A DNA stretch of 64,000 bases from Pseudomonadota bacterium (GCA_023423695.1 JAFAFA010000152.1:124001-188000); one strand, 5' to 3'; numbered from the stretch's first letter, positions 17,594 to 28,400 are shown. Numbers and translations: made by a program. Notes: generated from the letters alone by a model not told the origin.

Positions 17594-19104
17594 CACACCC
17601 CTCCGGACGATACCGGCAGCACAAATTCGAACACGCTCCCGCAAGGGGTCCCCGGCGTGGCGGTCAGCCGTCCGCCATGCAGTTCGACGATCGACCGGCT
17701 GATCGACAGCCCCATGCCCAACCCGTCCGGCTTGGTGGTGTACAAGGCCCGGAAGATGGCGTCGATGTCGGCGTCCGCGATGCCCGTCCCGCTGTCCTCG
17801 ACCCGGACGCGAAGCTCCCCGCCATTGCTGGCCGTGACGATGCGCAGGCGCCGCTCCGGCAGATCCGGGTCCGCCATCGCCTCGACGGCGTTCATCACCA
17901 GATTGAGGACGAGCTGCTGCAACTGCACCCGGTCGCCATGGACCCACGGCGATCCGGCCTGCAGGTCGGTTTCCACCGCAATGCGGGCGCGGCGCAGCTC
18001 CGCCCGCACCAGTGCCAGCGTGTCGGCGATCAGCGCGCTGATGTCGACCCATCCGGGATCGGCCGGGGTCCGGCGCGCCAGGGCATGGATGCTGCGGACC
18101 ACGTCGCCGGCCCGCTGCGCGTCGCGCACGATCCTCTCCACCACGACGCGGGTCTTGGCCAAGTCGGGATGCGGCTGCGACAGGTGCTGAAGGCAGGTGC
18201 CGGCGTTGGTGATGATCGCCATCAACGGCTGGTTGACCTCATGCGCGACGGCGGCAGCCAGTTCCCCCATCATGGTCAGCCGGCCGATATGGGCGAGGTC
18301 GGCCTGGGCCTTGCGCAGGGCCTCGGCAATCTGGCGGCGCTGGGTCAGGTCGCTGAACACCAGGATGGAGCCGACCATGTCCCCGCGGTCGTCGATGATG
18401 GCGGAACAGCGCTCCTCCACCACCACCCCGGCCGGAGCGGCTTCGCCGCGCGGCAGCAGCCGCGACAGCCGTTCCGGCGGAGCGAAGGCGCCGGTGCGCA
18501 GGACGACGGCTGAGAAATCCTCCAGCGGTTCGTGCGTTTCCTCGTCCACCGCGACGAAGATGGAGGCGAGCGGCTGCCCGGTCGCCTCCGCCGCCGTCCA
18601 GCCGGTCATCGTCTCCGCCACCCGGTTCATGAAATCGACACGACCCTGGGGATCGCACAGGATGACGCCGTCGCGGATGCTGGCGAGCGTGGCGGCATAG
18701 CGCCGCTCGCTCATCCGCAGCCTGGCGTCGCTGGCGTGCTTGTAGAGCGCCATCTGGATGACGGTGCGCATCTGCGGCTCTTCGAAGGGCTTCAGCAGAT
18801 AGCCGAAGGGCTCCGTCAGGCTGGCGCGCTGCACCACCTCGTCATTGGCGTAAGCCGTGAGGAAGACGATGGGGATCCGCTGGGCGTCGCGGATCAGGCG
18901 CGCCGCCTCGATCCCGTCCATCTCCCCTTCCAGGCGGATGTCCATCAGGACCAGATCGGGCTGATGGCTACAGGCCAGCCGGACCGCCTCCTCGCCGCTG
19001 GCCGACATACCGACCACGACATGTCCCATTCGGGAAAGTTGATGCTGAATATCGCGCGCGACGATACGGTCGTCTTCGACGATCAGGATCCGTGCCGCGA
19101 TCAT
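17593..19104 (-). CDS. REC-PAS histidine kinase
   Basis: Soluble kinase of 503 residues with an N-terminal receiver domain (phospho-acceptor Asp55 in LVLMDIRLEG), a PAS domain at about 130-260 and a HisKA/HATPase core. The phospho-acceptor is His288 in VAHEVNQPLMAI, and the ATP site has NLVMNAVEAM, DSGTGI and GLGMGLSISRSI. A receiver in front of a kinase suggests that it is itself controlled by phosphorylation from the larger kinase encoded just upstream, forming a relay to the FixJ-like regulator. ATGA overlap with the upstream gene couples their translation. No membrane segments. Confidence 0.92.
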   Translation of the reverse strand: MIAARILIVEDDRIVARDIQHQLSRMGHVVVGMSASGEEAVRLACSHQPDLVLMDIRLEGEMDGIEAARLIRDAQRIPIVFLTAYANDEVVQRASLTEPFGYLLKPFEEPQMRTVIQMALYKHASDARLRMSERRYAATLASIRDGVILCDPQGRVDFMNRVAETMTGWTAAEATGQPLASIFVAVDEETHEPLEDFSAVVLRTGAFAPPERLSRLLPRGEAAPAGVVVEERCSAIIDDRGDMVGSILVFSDLTQRRQIAEALRKAQADLAHIGRLTMMGELAAAVAHEVNQPLMAIITNAGTCLQHLSQPHPDLAKTRVVVERIVRDAQRAGDVVRSIHALARRTPADPGWVDISALIADTLALVRAELRRARIAVETDLQAGSPWVHGDRVQLQQLVLNLVMNAVEAMADPDLPERRLRIVTASNGGELRVRVEDSGTGIADADIDAIFRALYTTKPDGLGMGLSISRSIVELHGGRLTATPGTPCGSVFEFVLPVSSGGV

Positions 19105-22100
19105 TCACTTCCCCGGTTACGCCCTTTCAAAGGAAAGGTGACGATGAACTCCGTCCCTGCGCTGGAACTGTATTTCAACGAGCCATGCAATTGGCTGGTC
19201 AGATCGGCGATCAGCTGAAAACCGACCGTATCCATCCTATCGGGATCGTACCCTTCGGGCAAGCCCACGCCGTCATCACGGACGGATAGCCGGCAATCCC
19301 GCCCGTCCGACTCCAGCCCCACGCGGAGCACCCCGCCCCGCCCGCCCGGAAAGGCGTGCTTCAGCGCGTTGGAAACCAGTTCGTTGACGATCAGACCGCA
19401 GGGCACCGCCCGGTCGAGGTCGAGCTTCAGGTCGTCCATGTCGGTGTCGAGCCGGACCGCACCGGCCTGCCGGGAGTAGGCGCGCAGCAGATGGGCGCAC
19501 ACCGATTCCAGATGCTCGCGCATCGGCACCCGGGCGAAATTGCCGAGCCGGTAGAGGTTCTCATGCACCAGCGCCATCGACCGCACCCGGTCGCGGCTGT
19601 CGGCGAACAGGGCGGCGACCGCCTCGTCCTCGACGCGGCGGGCCTGGAGGTTGAGGAGGCTGGTGACCAGTTGCAGGTTGTTCTTCACCCGGTGGTGGAT
19701 TTCCTTCAGCAGCGCCTCCTTCTCCTCCAGCGTCGCTGTCTCCAGCGACGCTGCCGCCTGGGCGCCGAGCAGCGTCAGGATGTTGACCCGCTGCGGCGTG
19801 AAGGCATGGGTCGCCAGCGCATTCTCCAGATGCAGGAGCCCGACAACGCGGCGGCGGCGGACCAGCGGCATGCACAGGATGGAGCGGGCTTCCGTCTCAC
19901 GCAGATAGGGATCGGCGGAAAAGGGGCCGGGAGCGCGGGTGTCGTCGACGATCACCGCCTCCTGGTCGCGGATCGCGCCATGGACGATGGCATGGGGCAG
20001 CGGGATGCGGTCGGCATCCTCCTGCACCAGCCGGACCGACACGCCGTACAGCCCGGTCGTCGCCTCCGCCTCCACCCGCAGCCGTTCGCCGCGGGCGAGG
20101 ATCAGCATGCCGCGGCTGGCGCCGGCATGCTCCAGCACCAGGGTCAACAGCGTGGTGGTGAGCTGCTCCACGCTCGCCTGATCGGAGACCGTGCGCAACG
20201 TGCCGAGGAGTGCGGCCAGATCGATGCCGTCGAAGCCACGCGGCGCCTCCGGCACGGCCGGCTCCGCCGCGTCCAGAGCGAGGGATGGATAGCGGCGGGC
20301 GAGTTGCCCGACCTTGGCGGTGGCGCCCCATCGCGCATAGCAGCCGGCCGCCTCACGGATGCAGGCAAGTTCCAGCGTCGGCACGCCCAACCGGCGATAG
20401 AGGCCGGCGGCGCATTCATGGGCCAGCGCCTCCACATGCGGCAGGACGGTGCGCCGGGCCGCCTGGACCGCGCGGTCATAGCCGCGCATCGCGTCCTCCG
20501 TCCGCCCCTGCGTCCGTGCAGCCTCCGCCTCGGCCAGGGCGAAGCGGGCGTCGAAGCTGTCGGGGCTGTGGCCCGCCCAGTCGCGCAGCTGGTCGAGATG
20601 GCGGGCGAGCATGGCGGCATGACGGGCGCGGTCGTCCGGACGGACGTCGTCCATCGCGCCTGCTCGCGCCAATGCCGCGTGGAAATGGAACTCCGCCATC
20701 TCCCAATGGCCGGACGTGGTCCACAGCAGCCCTTCCGCCCGCTCCGCCGCCTCGACCGCCGCCGTCATCTCCCCGGCGATGCAGCGGAGCTGAAGAGTGC
20801 GGATCCAGTGCCAGCAGATGGCGATGTCCAGGCTGGGATTGGCCAGCAGCCGCGCCTCGAAGACGGCATTGTCGAAGCCCTGCCCATCGAAGCGGTCGAT
20901 GGCTTCGGTCTGTCCGCGCAGGGCGCGCAGCAGTTGAAGCTGGGTCGCCAGGATGTCGGCGCACAGCCCGAACTTCACCTGCCGGACATAGGCCAGCCGC
21001 GCCTCCGCCGTGCGCTGCACCGTCGCCAGCGGATCCCCCGAGGCCAGCATGCTGGTGACCAGGGTGACGCTGGCGAAGCCGCCATAGGTGACGTCGCCGG
21101 CCTCCCGTGCCTCCTCGAAGGCGCGCAGCAGCAGGGCGCGCTCGCTGCGGATGTCGCGGGTCCAGGGAACGACGTGATAGGCGAAGGTCATCAACACCCG
21201 CGCCCGGTAGCGCGTCGGCCCCTGCCGCTCCGCCAGATCGTAGCCGAGCCGCCCGAACTCGTAACCGGCGGCATAATCGCCGAAATAGGGGCCGGCCATC
21301 ATGCCGAGATAGGCGAAACCCAGGGCGGACGCGTCGCTGCGCCCGTTCCGCAGGGTCAGGTTCGCCATCCGGCACAGGATCAGGCAGACGAGGTTGCGGT
21401 CGCTGAAGAAGGCCGGCGGCAATGCCGCGGCCAGCACGTCCAGCGTCGCCCGGCTGTCGGGGTCTGCCACGGCCGACATCGATGCCAGCGACGCGATGGA
21501 CCGGTCGCCGATCGCCGTACGCAGCCGCCCGTATTCCTCATGAACCAAGGCTGCCGGCGGATGGGCTGCCCAGTCGATGCCGACGCCCTTCAGATAGGCC
21601 AGACAGCCATCGATTGCGCGGTCGCTGCGGTCGATGGCGGTGTAGACGGTGACGAGCAGCGCCGTGATGGCGGCGCGGTCCGCCGCGCATTCGGCCCGTC
21701 CTGCAAGGCCGAGCAGGCGCCGCTCCGCCTGCTGCAGGTCGCCGCAGAGGAACTCGCATTCGGCCTGCAGATGCTCCAGGGCGAAGGCCAGCCGGTGCCG
21801 ACGCTCGATCCCGCCGCCCTCCAGCAGGCGCAGGCCGCCGAGCGCATAGGCCAGCGCCGAGCCGTGGGCGCTGGCGGCCTTGGCCTGATGACCGGCGGCG
21901 AGATGGAACGTCGCCACCTCCGCCCGCTCCGGCCCGTCCTGGATCAGGGGAAGGCAGCGGTCATACTGGCCGACCAGCGTGAACAGCCGCTCTCCCGTCA
22001 GGTCGGCTTTGAGGCCGCGGTGCAGCGCGCGGGCGATGCCGAGGTGGAGCGTGCCGCGCGATTCCGCCGGCACCAGGGCGTAGGCCCCTTCCTGCACCCG

Positions 22101-24149
22101 GTCGTGGAGGAAGCAGAAACCGTCCTCGCTGCGCAGGATCAGCCCCTCGGCCAGCACCGGTTCCAGATGGCGCTCGGTCTCCTCCTCCGTCAGGCCGGCT
22201 GCGAAGGCCAGGATGGACAGCCGGACGGCGGCGCCGAGCGCGGCATGGCGGGACAGCAGGTCGCGCGCCTGCGCCGGAAAACGGCCCAGCCGTTCCGTCA
22301 TCAGCGTGGCGATGCCGGCGCCAGAAGGCGCCTGCTCCACCGCCGCCAGATCCCAGTCCCAGCGCTTTGCCTTACGGTCGAACCACAGGCGGCCGGAGCG
22401 TTCCAGCGCAGTCAGCAGTTGCACCACGAAGAAGGCGTTGCCGCCGGTGCGCTCCTGCAGCAGGGCGGCGAGCGCCGCCACCTCGTCCGGCTTGCGGTCC
22501 AGGCTGTCGGCGATCATGCGGCGCAGATCGTCCGGGGACAGCGGTCCCAGCGCGATCTCCTCGCAATCGATCGCTTCGCCGGCCGCTCCGTCGCAGGCCG
22601 CCCGGATACGGCGCATCAGCGCCTCAAACGGATGGCCATCGCCGATCTCGTCGCTGCGGTAGGCGCCGACCAGCAGCAGATGGCCGATGCCGCCGTCGGC
22701 GACAAGCCGGTCCAGCAGGTCGAGCGTCGCGCGGTCCAGCCATTGCAGATCGTCCAGGAACAGGACCAGCGGGTGGTCGGGACGGGCGAAGCTCTGCAGA
22801 ACGCGCCGGAACAGCAGGTCGAACCGGTTCTGCGCCTCCCGCGGCGGCAGGGGCGGCACGGCGGGCTGTTCGCCGATTAGCAGGGCCAGATTGGGGATCA
22901 GGGCGGTCATCAGCGCACCGCCGTCGCCCACCGCCTCCGCCAGAACGCGGCGCCAGTGGTCGCGATGCACGGCCGGCAGCGCCAGGATACGGGTGACCAG
23001 CGCACGGAAGGCCTCCGCCAGGCTGGCATAGGGCAGATCGCGCTTGCCCTGGTCGAACTTGCCGGCGGCGAACAGGCCATAGGGCGGCACCACCCGCTCC
23101 TCCAGCGACCGGACGACTGCAGACTTGCCGACGCCGGACCGTCCGGCGATCAGGACGACGCCCATCCGCCCCCGGGCGGCGACCCGCTCGAACGCGGCCT
23201 GAAGGGCGGCGACCGGCTCGTCCCGTCCATAGAGGTCCGGCGGCGGAACCAGCCCCTCCGGCATGTCGCGCCGGCCGACCGGAAAGGCCGGGATGCTGCC
23301 TTCGACGTCCCAGGACCGAAGGGCATGGGTGAGGTCGCGGAGGAGGCCGTCGGCGGTCTGGTAACGGTCCTCCGCCGTCTTGGCCAGCAGCCGCAGCAGG
23401 ATATCGGCGATGGCCGCCGGCAGGTCGGGCGCGTGGTGGGCCGGCGGGACCGGCGCGCGTGCGAGATGGCTGTGCACCCACTCCATCGCATCGCGCGCGG
23501 CGAAGGGCAGTTCGCCGGTGAACAGCTCGTAGAGCGTGACACCCAGGGCATAAAGATCGCTGCGGCGGTCGACCGGACGGTTCATCCGCCCCGACTGCTC
23601 CGGCGCCATATAGGGCAGCGCCGCGTCCGGCCGTTCGGCAGGAGCATCGAGGGGAGGAGCCGGCAAGGGGCTGGCCCGTCCGAAGCCGGTCAGCCACACC
23701 GATCCGTCATCGCCGACCAGGAGGTTGAAGGGTCGCAGGTCGCCGTGCAGCAGGCCGCGGCGATGCAGTTGCGCCACCGCGCCGGCGATGCGGATCGCCA
23801 GCGAAAGCCGCTGGCGGAAGGGCATCGCCGGCACCGGCAAGGCCGACAGCGGCTGTCCGCCCGGATCGGCGAGAGTCAGCACCGGGACCATGCCATGCTG
23901 CAGCAGATCGAGCGGCTTGACCGCCCAGGCCAAGTCCAGGCGGCGGGACAATCCATGCTCCCGACGCAGCCGGTCGAGCGCCGCGTCGGACCGGCCGCCC
24001 GGATCCTTCGCAAGCGTCAGCGCCATGCGGACCAGGATCGGGAAAGGCTGGCCCGGCCGCATCACCCGCAGCAGCCGGCTTTCCCCATCGCTGCCCAGAA
24101 GGTGGCCGCCGGAGCCGGTCGCCGTCAGATGATCGAAACTGAGCTCCAT
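19101..24149 (-). CDS. Pseudokinase-AAA ATPase-GAF-histidine kinase giant sensor
   Basis: Soluble protein of 1682 residues in the trifunctional kinase/ATPase/sensor kinase family. Residues 1-280 form a Ser/Thr kinase-like domain with HGDLRPFN (135-142) and an APE-type motif YMAPEQ (180-185). The metal-binding DFG motif reads GFG (155-157), and no VAIK lysine is evident in the LLRVM strand, so catalysis is doubtful. An AAA-type ATPase follows (Walker A GRSGVGKS 336-343, Walker B LVLFLDD), then about 700 helical, TPR-like residues. A GAF domain lies near 1300-1450. The C-terminal kinase is of HWE/HisKA_2 type (IHHRVKNNLQLVTSLL near 1487, NELVSNALKHAFPG). The start ATG has GAGAGG eight bases upstream. 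Confidence 0.9.
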   Translation of the reverse strand: MELSFDHLTATGSGGHLLGSDGESRLLRVMRPGQPFPILVRMALTLAKDPGGRSDAALDRLRREHGLSRRLDLAWAVKPLDLLQHGMVPVLTLADPGGQPLSALPVPAMPFRQRLSLAIRIAGAVAQLHRRGLLHGDLRPFNLLVGDDGSVWLTGFGRASPLPAPPLDAPAERPDAALPYMAPEQSGRMNRPVDRRSDLYALGVTLYELFTGELPFAARDAMEWVHSHLARAPVPPAHHAPDLPAAIADILLRLLAKTAEDRYQTADGLLRDLTHALRSWDVEGSIPAFPVGRRDMPEGLVPPPDLYGRDEPVAALQAAFERVAARGRMGVVLIAGRSGVGKSAVVRSLEERVVPPYGLFAAGKFDQGKRDLPYASLAEAFRALVTRILALPAVHRDHWRRVLAEAVGDGGALMTALIPNLALLIGEQPAVPPLPPREAQNRFDLLFRRVLQSFARPDHPLVLFLDDLQWLDRATLDLLDRLVADGGIGHLLLVGAYRSDEIGDGHPFEALMRRIRAACDGAAGEAIDCEEIALGPLSPDDLRRMIADSLDRKPDEVAALAALLQERTGGNAFFVVQLLTALERSGRLWFDRKAKRWDWDLAAVEQAPSGAGIATLMTERLGRFPAQARDLLSRHAALGAAVRLSILAFAAGLTEEETERHLEPVLAEGLILRSEDGFCFLHDRVQEGAYALVPAESRGTLHLGIARALHRGLKADLTGERLFTLVGQYDRCLPLIQDGPERAEVATFHLAAGHQAKAASAHGSALAYALGGLRLLEGGGIERRHRLAFALEHLQAECEFLCGDLQQAERRLLGLAGRAECAADRAAITALLVTVYTAIDRSDRAIDGCLAYLKGVGIDWAAHPPAALVHEEYGRLRTAIGDRSIASLASMSAVADPDSRATLDVLAAALPPAFFSDRNLVCLILCRMANLTLRNGRSDASALGFAYLGMMAGPYFGDYAAGYEFGRLGYDLAERQGPTRYRARVLMTFAYHVVPWTRDIRSERALLLRAFEEAREAGDVTYGGFASVTLVTSMLASGDPLATVQRTAEARLAYVRQVKFGLCADILATQLQLLRALRGQTEAIDRFDGQGFDNAVFEARLLANPSLDIAICWHWIRTLQLRCIAGEMTAAVEAAERAEGLLWTTSGHWEMAEFHFHAALARAGAMDDVRPDDRARHAAMLARHLDQLRDWAGHSPDSFDARFALAEAEAARTQGRTEDAMRGYDRAVQAARRTVLPHVEALAHECAAGLYRRLGVPTLELACIREAAGCYARWGATAKVGQLARRYPSLALDAAEPAVPEAPRGFDGIDLAALLGTLRTVSDQASVEQLTTTLLTLVLEHAGASRGMLILARGERLRVEAEATTGLYGVSVRLVQEDADRIPLPHAIVHGAIRDQEAVIVDDTRAPGPFSADPYLRETEARSILCMPLVRRRRVVGLLHLENALATHAFTPQRVNILTLLGAQAAASLETATLEEKEALLKEIHHRVKNNLQLVTSLLNLQARRVEDEAVAALFADSRDRVRSMALVHENLYRLGNFARVPMREHLESVCAHLLRAYSRQAGAVRLDTDMDDLKLDLDRAVPCGLIVNELVSNALKHAFPGGRGGVLRVGLESDGRDCRLSVRDDGVGLPEGYDPDRMDTVGFQLIADLTSQLHGSLKYSSSAGTEFIVTFPLKGRNRGSE

Positions 24150-24460
24150 GGTACCGGCCTCTCCCGCGCTTGCGCCCCCATGGTAGCGGTATTTCGCCAC
24201 AGATGGGGACTCCGCCTGCAGGCGCCGGGTGGTCCGCGCCGTCGGCATTCAGCCGCTCCTGCAGATCGAGCCCCGGCGAGCCGCCCGCTCCCGTCCACGC
24301 CTTGCCCGAAGCCCTTGAGGTGATCCTGCGCGAGAACCCGTCGCCGAAGGGGTGCTGGACAGTCCGACCATCGGGGCCAAGCTGAACCTGACCACCCGCA
24401 TGCTGAACATCGACGGGCTTCAGACCGCCAGCGAGGCCGGCCTCTGGCGGGTCTCCGGGC
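24150..24460. other. Intergenic region with possible decayed coding stretch
   Basis: This must hold the promoter of the signalling operon near its right side of 24149. Between 24312 and 24455, plus-strand reading gives protein-like text (EVILRENPSPK, then VLDSPTIGAKLNLTTRML and LQTASEAGLW) that needs one frameshift at a G run near 24349. It could be a relic of an unidentified gene, or chance. Confidence 0.3.
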
Positions 24461-25030
24461 TTAAGGTTTGGCCAGGCTGGTGCGTGCCGCCTCCAGGATC
24501 TCGTCCGACAGGACGGGATCGTCGACGGCACGGGCGAGGATGAGGGCGCCGACCATGCCCGACAGGGTGGCGAGCGCCGCCTTGCGCTTCGCCTCCTCCG
24601 AGCGGCCCGGCACCAGTCGCTGCAGCAGGTCGATGAAGGGGCGCAATCCCCGGGTGAAGGCGCTGCGCGCAACGCCGCCCTGCCGGGCCACGTCGACGCC
24701 AAGCGCCGCGATGGGACAGCCGGCGGCACTGTGGTCGCGGTGACGCGGCGACAGATAGCTTTCGAGCATCGCGGCCAGTGCGTCATCGCCCTTCGCCCCC
24801 GGCGCCTCGGCCCAGCGCCGTGCCGTCACCTCCATCGCGTCGGCGCAGGCCTCCGCAGCCAAATCCTCCTTGGATGCGAACTGGCCGTAGAAGCCGCCAT
24901 GGGTCAGCCCGGCCTCCTTCATCAGGTCGGCGACGCCGATCCCGTTGAAGCCGCGTTCGCGGAACAGGGCGCTCGCCACCTCCACGACCCGGCGCCGGTT
25001 CTCCGCCGCCTGTTCCTTGCTCACCCGCAT
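24461..25030 (-). CDS. TetR-family transcriptional regulator
   Basis: Repressor of 189 residues. The N-terminal helix-turn-helix spans about residues 10-57 (VVEVASALFRERGFNGIGV then AGLTHGGFYGQFASKEDL). The ligand domain has AAGCPIAALGVDVARQ, a Cys-containing segment seen in NemR/AcrR-like regulators of electrophile or efflux genes. A perfect ATGAC-G-GTCAT inverted repeat lies 74 bases upstream of its start and may be its operator. The divergent neighbour is the MHYT hybrid kinase, 400 bases away; no efflux gene adjoins, so its target is uncertain. Confidence 0.9.
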   Translation of the reverse strand: MRVSKEQAAENRRRVVEVASALFRERGFNGIGVADLMKEAGLTHGGFYGQFASKEDLAAEACADAMEVTARRWAEAPGAKGDDALAAMLESYLSPRHRDHSAAGCPIAALGVDVARQGGVARSAFTRGLRPFIDLLQRLVPGRSEEAKRKAALATLSGMVGALILARAVDDPVLSDEILEAARTSLAKP

Positions 25031-25103
25031 GATGCACCTTCCATAGACTGATCCCGGCCGGCGTCTCCCGCGAAAAACCCTTCGGGATCCATCGACAAAT
25101 TAT

Positions 25104-25114
25104 ATGACGGTCAT
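25104..25114. promoter_or_regulatory. Putative TetR operator
   Basis: ATGAC-G-GTCAT is a perfect 5-1-5 inverted repeat inside an AT-rich patch (AATTATATGACGGTCATCAT) between the TetR gene and the divergent hybrid kinase gene. TetR proteins commonly bind short palindromes of this kind. The rest of the 400-base gap shows no gene. Confidence 0.5.
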
Positions 25115-25429
25115 CATCAATTATGCAAGCCGTCGGCATCCACCGCGACCTGTGGCCGTCATCCCGCGCCTGATCGGTCCCGGCATGACCGTGGTGGCCC
25201 ACATCGCTCATGCCGCCGCTCCGGAGCGCGCCGGGACGATCTCCATGGCGCCCCCCTGCCGGAATGGACTGCTCCGGCGTCTGTTGCCGGACTTGAAAAT
25301 TTGTTTCAGATCGTTGCAATCAAAAGGGTTGGATTGACACTGCACCTATGGCCTATTCCAGGCGCATGCGGGACGTGGGGCGCTTCCATGCCATGACCGG
25401 GCATCGCATGGAAAGACACGGTACGCAGC

Positions 25430-28400
25430 ATGATCATGTGGCTCGATTCCCTGTTCCGTCCCGCCGCGCCCGGCCCCTTGGACGCCGTGTTGGTCGGGTC
25501 CTACACCCCCTGGTTGGTGGGGCTGTCCTTCCTGGTCGCGGCTTTCGCCTCCCTGGCGGCCCTGATGATCGCCCAGCGGCTGTCCACCGCTGCGCCGCTG
25601 GCCCGGGCCGTGTGGCTTGCCGCCGGTTCGGCCAGCATGGGCGGCGGAATCTGGGCCATGCATTTCATTGGCATGCTGGCCTTCGCGCTGCCCTGCGGCG
25701 TCAACTACAGCGCCGGCCTGACCCTGCTGTCGCTCCTGCCGGGAATGATGGCCAGCGGCGTCGCCCTGAGAGTGATCGGACGGACTGACGAGATCGGGCG
25801 GAAGCGGCTGGCGCTCAGCGCCGTCCTCATGGGCGCGGGCATCGGCGCCATGCACTACACCGGCATGGCCGCCATGGATATCGATGCGGTGCTGCGCTAT
25901 GACGCGCGATTGGTGGTGCTGTCGGTCGTGGTTGCGGTGGTGCTGGCCTTCGTCTCGCTCAGCATCCGTGGCCTGACCCGCAGGGCCAAGGCGGCCGGCG
26001 GCCGTATTCTGGCAATGTCGGCGGCTGCGGCGGTGATGGGCAGCGCTATCACCGGCATGCACTACACCGCCATGCATGCCGCGATCTTCTTCCCCGCCGA
26101 GCAGCCGGAGGCGCTCGTCGCCACGCTGCCGCCGACGACGCTCGCCTTACTGGTCGTCGTCTTCGCGGTGTCGCTTGCCACCGCCACCATGGCCGCCGCC
26201 GTCGCCGGGCGCCAGGTCGAGACCGCCCAGGCCCTGCGCGAGGAGATCGCCCGCCGTGCCGTGCTGGAGCGGGACGCCAAGGCCGGCGAGGCGCGACTCC
26301 AGGCGATCTTCGATACGGTGGTCGACGGCATCATCACCATCAACGAGCGCGGCACCATCCTGCGGTGGAGCCCGGCCGCCGCCCGCATCTTCGGCTACGG
26401 CGCCGAGGAGACCGTCGGCAACAACGTCTCCCTCCTGATGCCCGAGCCGCATCATTCGGCGCATGACGGGTATCTGCGTCATTTCCTCGACACCGGCGAG
26501 GCCAAGATCATCGGGATCGGGCGCGAAACCGTCGGCCGCCGCAAGACCGGAGAGCTTTTCCCGCTGGAGCTGTCGATCAGCCAAGTCCGGCTGGGCGAGG
26601 AGATGCTGTTCACCGGCATCGTCCGCGACGTCACCGAACGCAAGCGCGTGCAACGGGAGCTTGAGGAGGCCGTACGCGGCGCCGATGCCGCCAACCGCGC
26701 CAAATCGGCCTTCATCGCCAATGTCAGCCACGAGGTGCGCACACCGCTGAACGCCATCATCGGCATGGCGCATATCCTGATGCGGGCCGGCATGGAACGT
26801 TCACAGCATGATCAGGCGGCCAAGATCCTCAACGCCGGCCGCTCGCTGCTGTCGATCATCAACGACATCCTCGACTTCTCGAAGGTCGAGGCCGGCCAGC
26901 TCACCATCGAGGCGATCGAGCTGGACCTGGAGCGCGTGCTCCAGGACGTCGCAGACATGGTGGTGGAGAAGGCGGCGGCGAAGGGGCTCGAACTGGTCGT
27001 CGACATCGGCGCCGACGTGCCGTTGCGCCTTGTCGGCGACCCGCTGCGGCTCGGCCAGATCCTGCTGAACTACGTCAGCAACGCCGTCAAGTTCACCCAG
27101 TCGGGCGAGATCAAGGTGACGGTGCGGCGCGACGATGGCGCGGGCGAAGCGGCGGAAGGGCGCGTGCGTCTGCATTTCGCCGTCAGCGACACCGGCATCG
27201 GTCTGTCGGAGGAAGCGCGGGGCCGCCTGTTCCAGCCCTTCCAGCAGGCCGACGCCTCCACCACCCGGCGCTTCGGCGGCACCGGGCTTGGCCTCGTCAT
27301 CAGCAAGCGGCTGGCCGAGATGATGGGCGGCGGCGTCGGGGTGGAGAGCCGCCCCGGCGAGGGCAGCACCTTCTGGTTCACCGCCGTCCTGGGCGTCGCC
27401 GCCAGCAGCGCGGACCGCAAAGCCGCCACGCCGGTCGGGCTGCGCGGCCGCCGCGCCCTGGTGGTCGAGGACAACGACAGCACCCGCACCGTGATTTGCG
27501 ACATGCTGCGCTCGATGACCTTCGAGGTGCAGGGGGCCGCGGGCGGCAATGAGGCCGTCGCGACAACCCGCGCGGCGCTCGCCGCCGGCAAGCCCTTCGA
27601 CATCGTCTTCGTAGACTGGCGCATGCCGGGCATGGACGGCATCGACGCGGTGCGCGCGATCCGCGCCCTGCACGCCAAGGATCCGGCTTCCGCCGCCGCC
27701 CCGGCCTTCGTGCTGGTCACGGCCTATGGCGGGGCGGAGATCATGCACCGTGCCGCCCGTGCCGGTGTGGACGAAATCCTGGTCAAGCCGGTGAATCCCA
27801 GCATCCTGCTCGACGCGGCATCGCGCGCGCTCGGCATCGTCGGCGCCGACGTCGTTCCGCCCGAAGCGCCCGATGCAGCGATCGGCGCGCAGTTGGCTGG
27901 CCTGCGCATCCTGGTCGCCGAGGACAATCCGCTGAACCAGGACGTCGCCCGAGAGCTGCTGACCAGCGCCGGCGCCCTGCCCGACATCGCCGACAACGGC
28001 GCCATAGCTCTGGAGCGGCTGGCGGAACAGCGCTACGACCTCGTCCTGATGGACATGCAGATGCCGGTGATGGATGGGCTGACCGCCGTTCGCCTCCTCC
28101 GCGAGCGGCCCGAGTTGACGACGCTGCCGGTGGTCGCGATGACAGCCAACGCCATGGCGGGCGACCGCCGGGCCTGTCTGGACGCCGGCATGAACGACCA
28201 CCTCTCCAAGCCGATCGACCCCGAAGAGTTGTACGCGATGGTCGCCCGTTGGGCCGGACGAGCGGCGGCGGCGCCGGACGCGTCGGCGGGAGACTCCCTG
28301 GACGGTTTCGCTCCAAGCATCCGCCGTGCGGCGGCCGGCGTGCCGTCGCCCTTCGATGCCGTCGGGCCGGAGATCGACGCGGCGGCCGGCCTGCACCGGG

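Noticed and set aside
19356..22880. Very long open frame (over 1100 codons) on the plus strand opposite the giant sensor gene
   Set aside because: It is antisense to a protein with clear domains. Its translation is low-complexity (Gln/Gly/Arg/His-rich) with no family motifs, as expected for shadow frames in GC-rich DNA.
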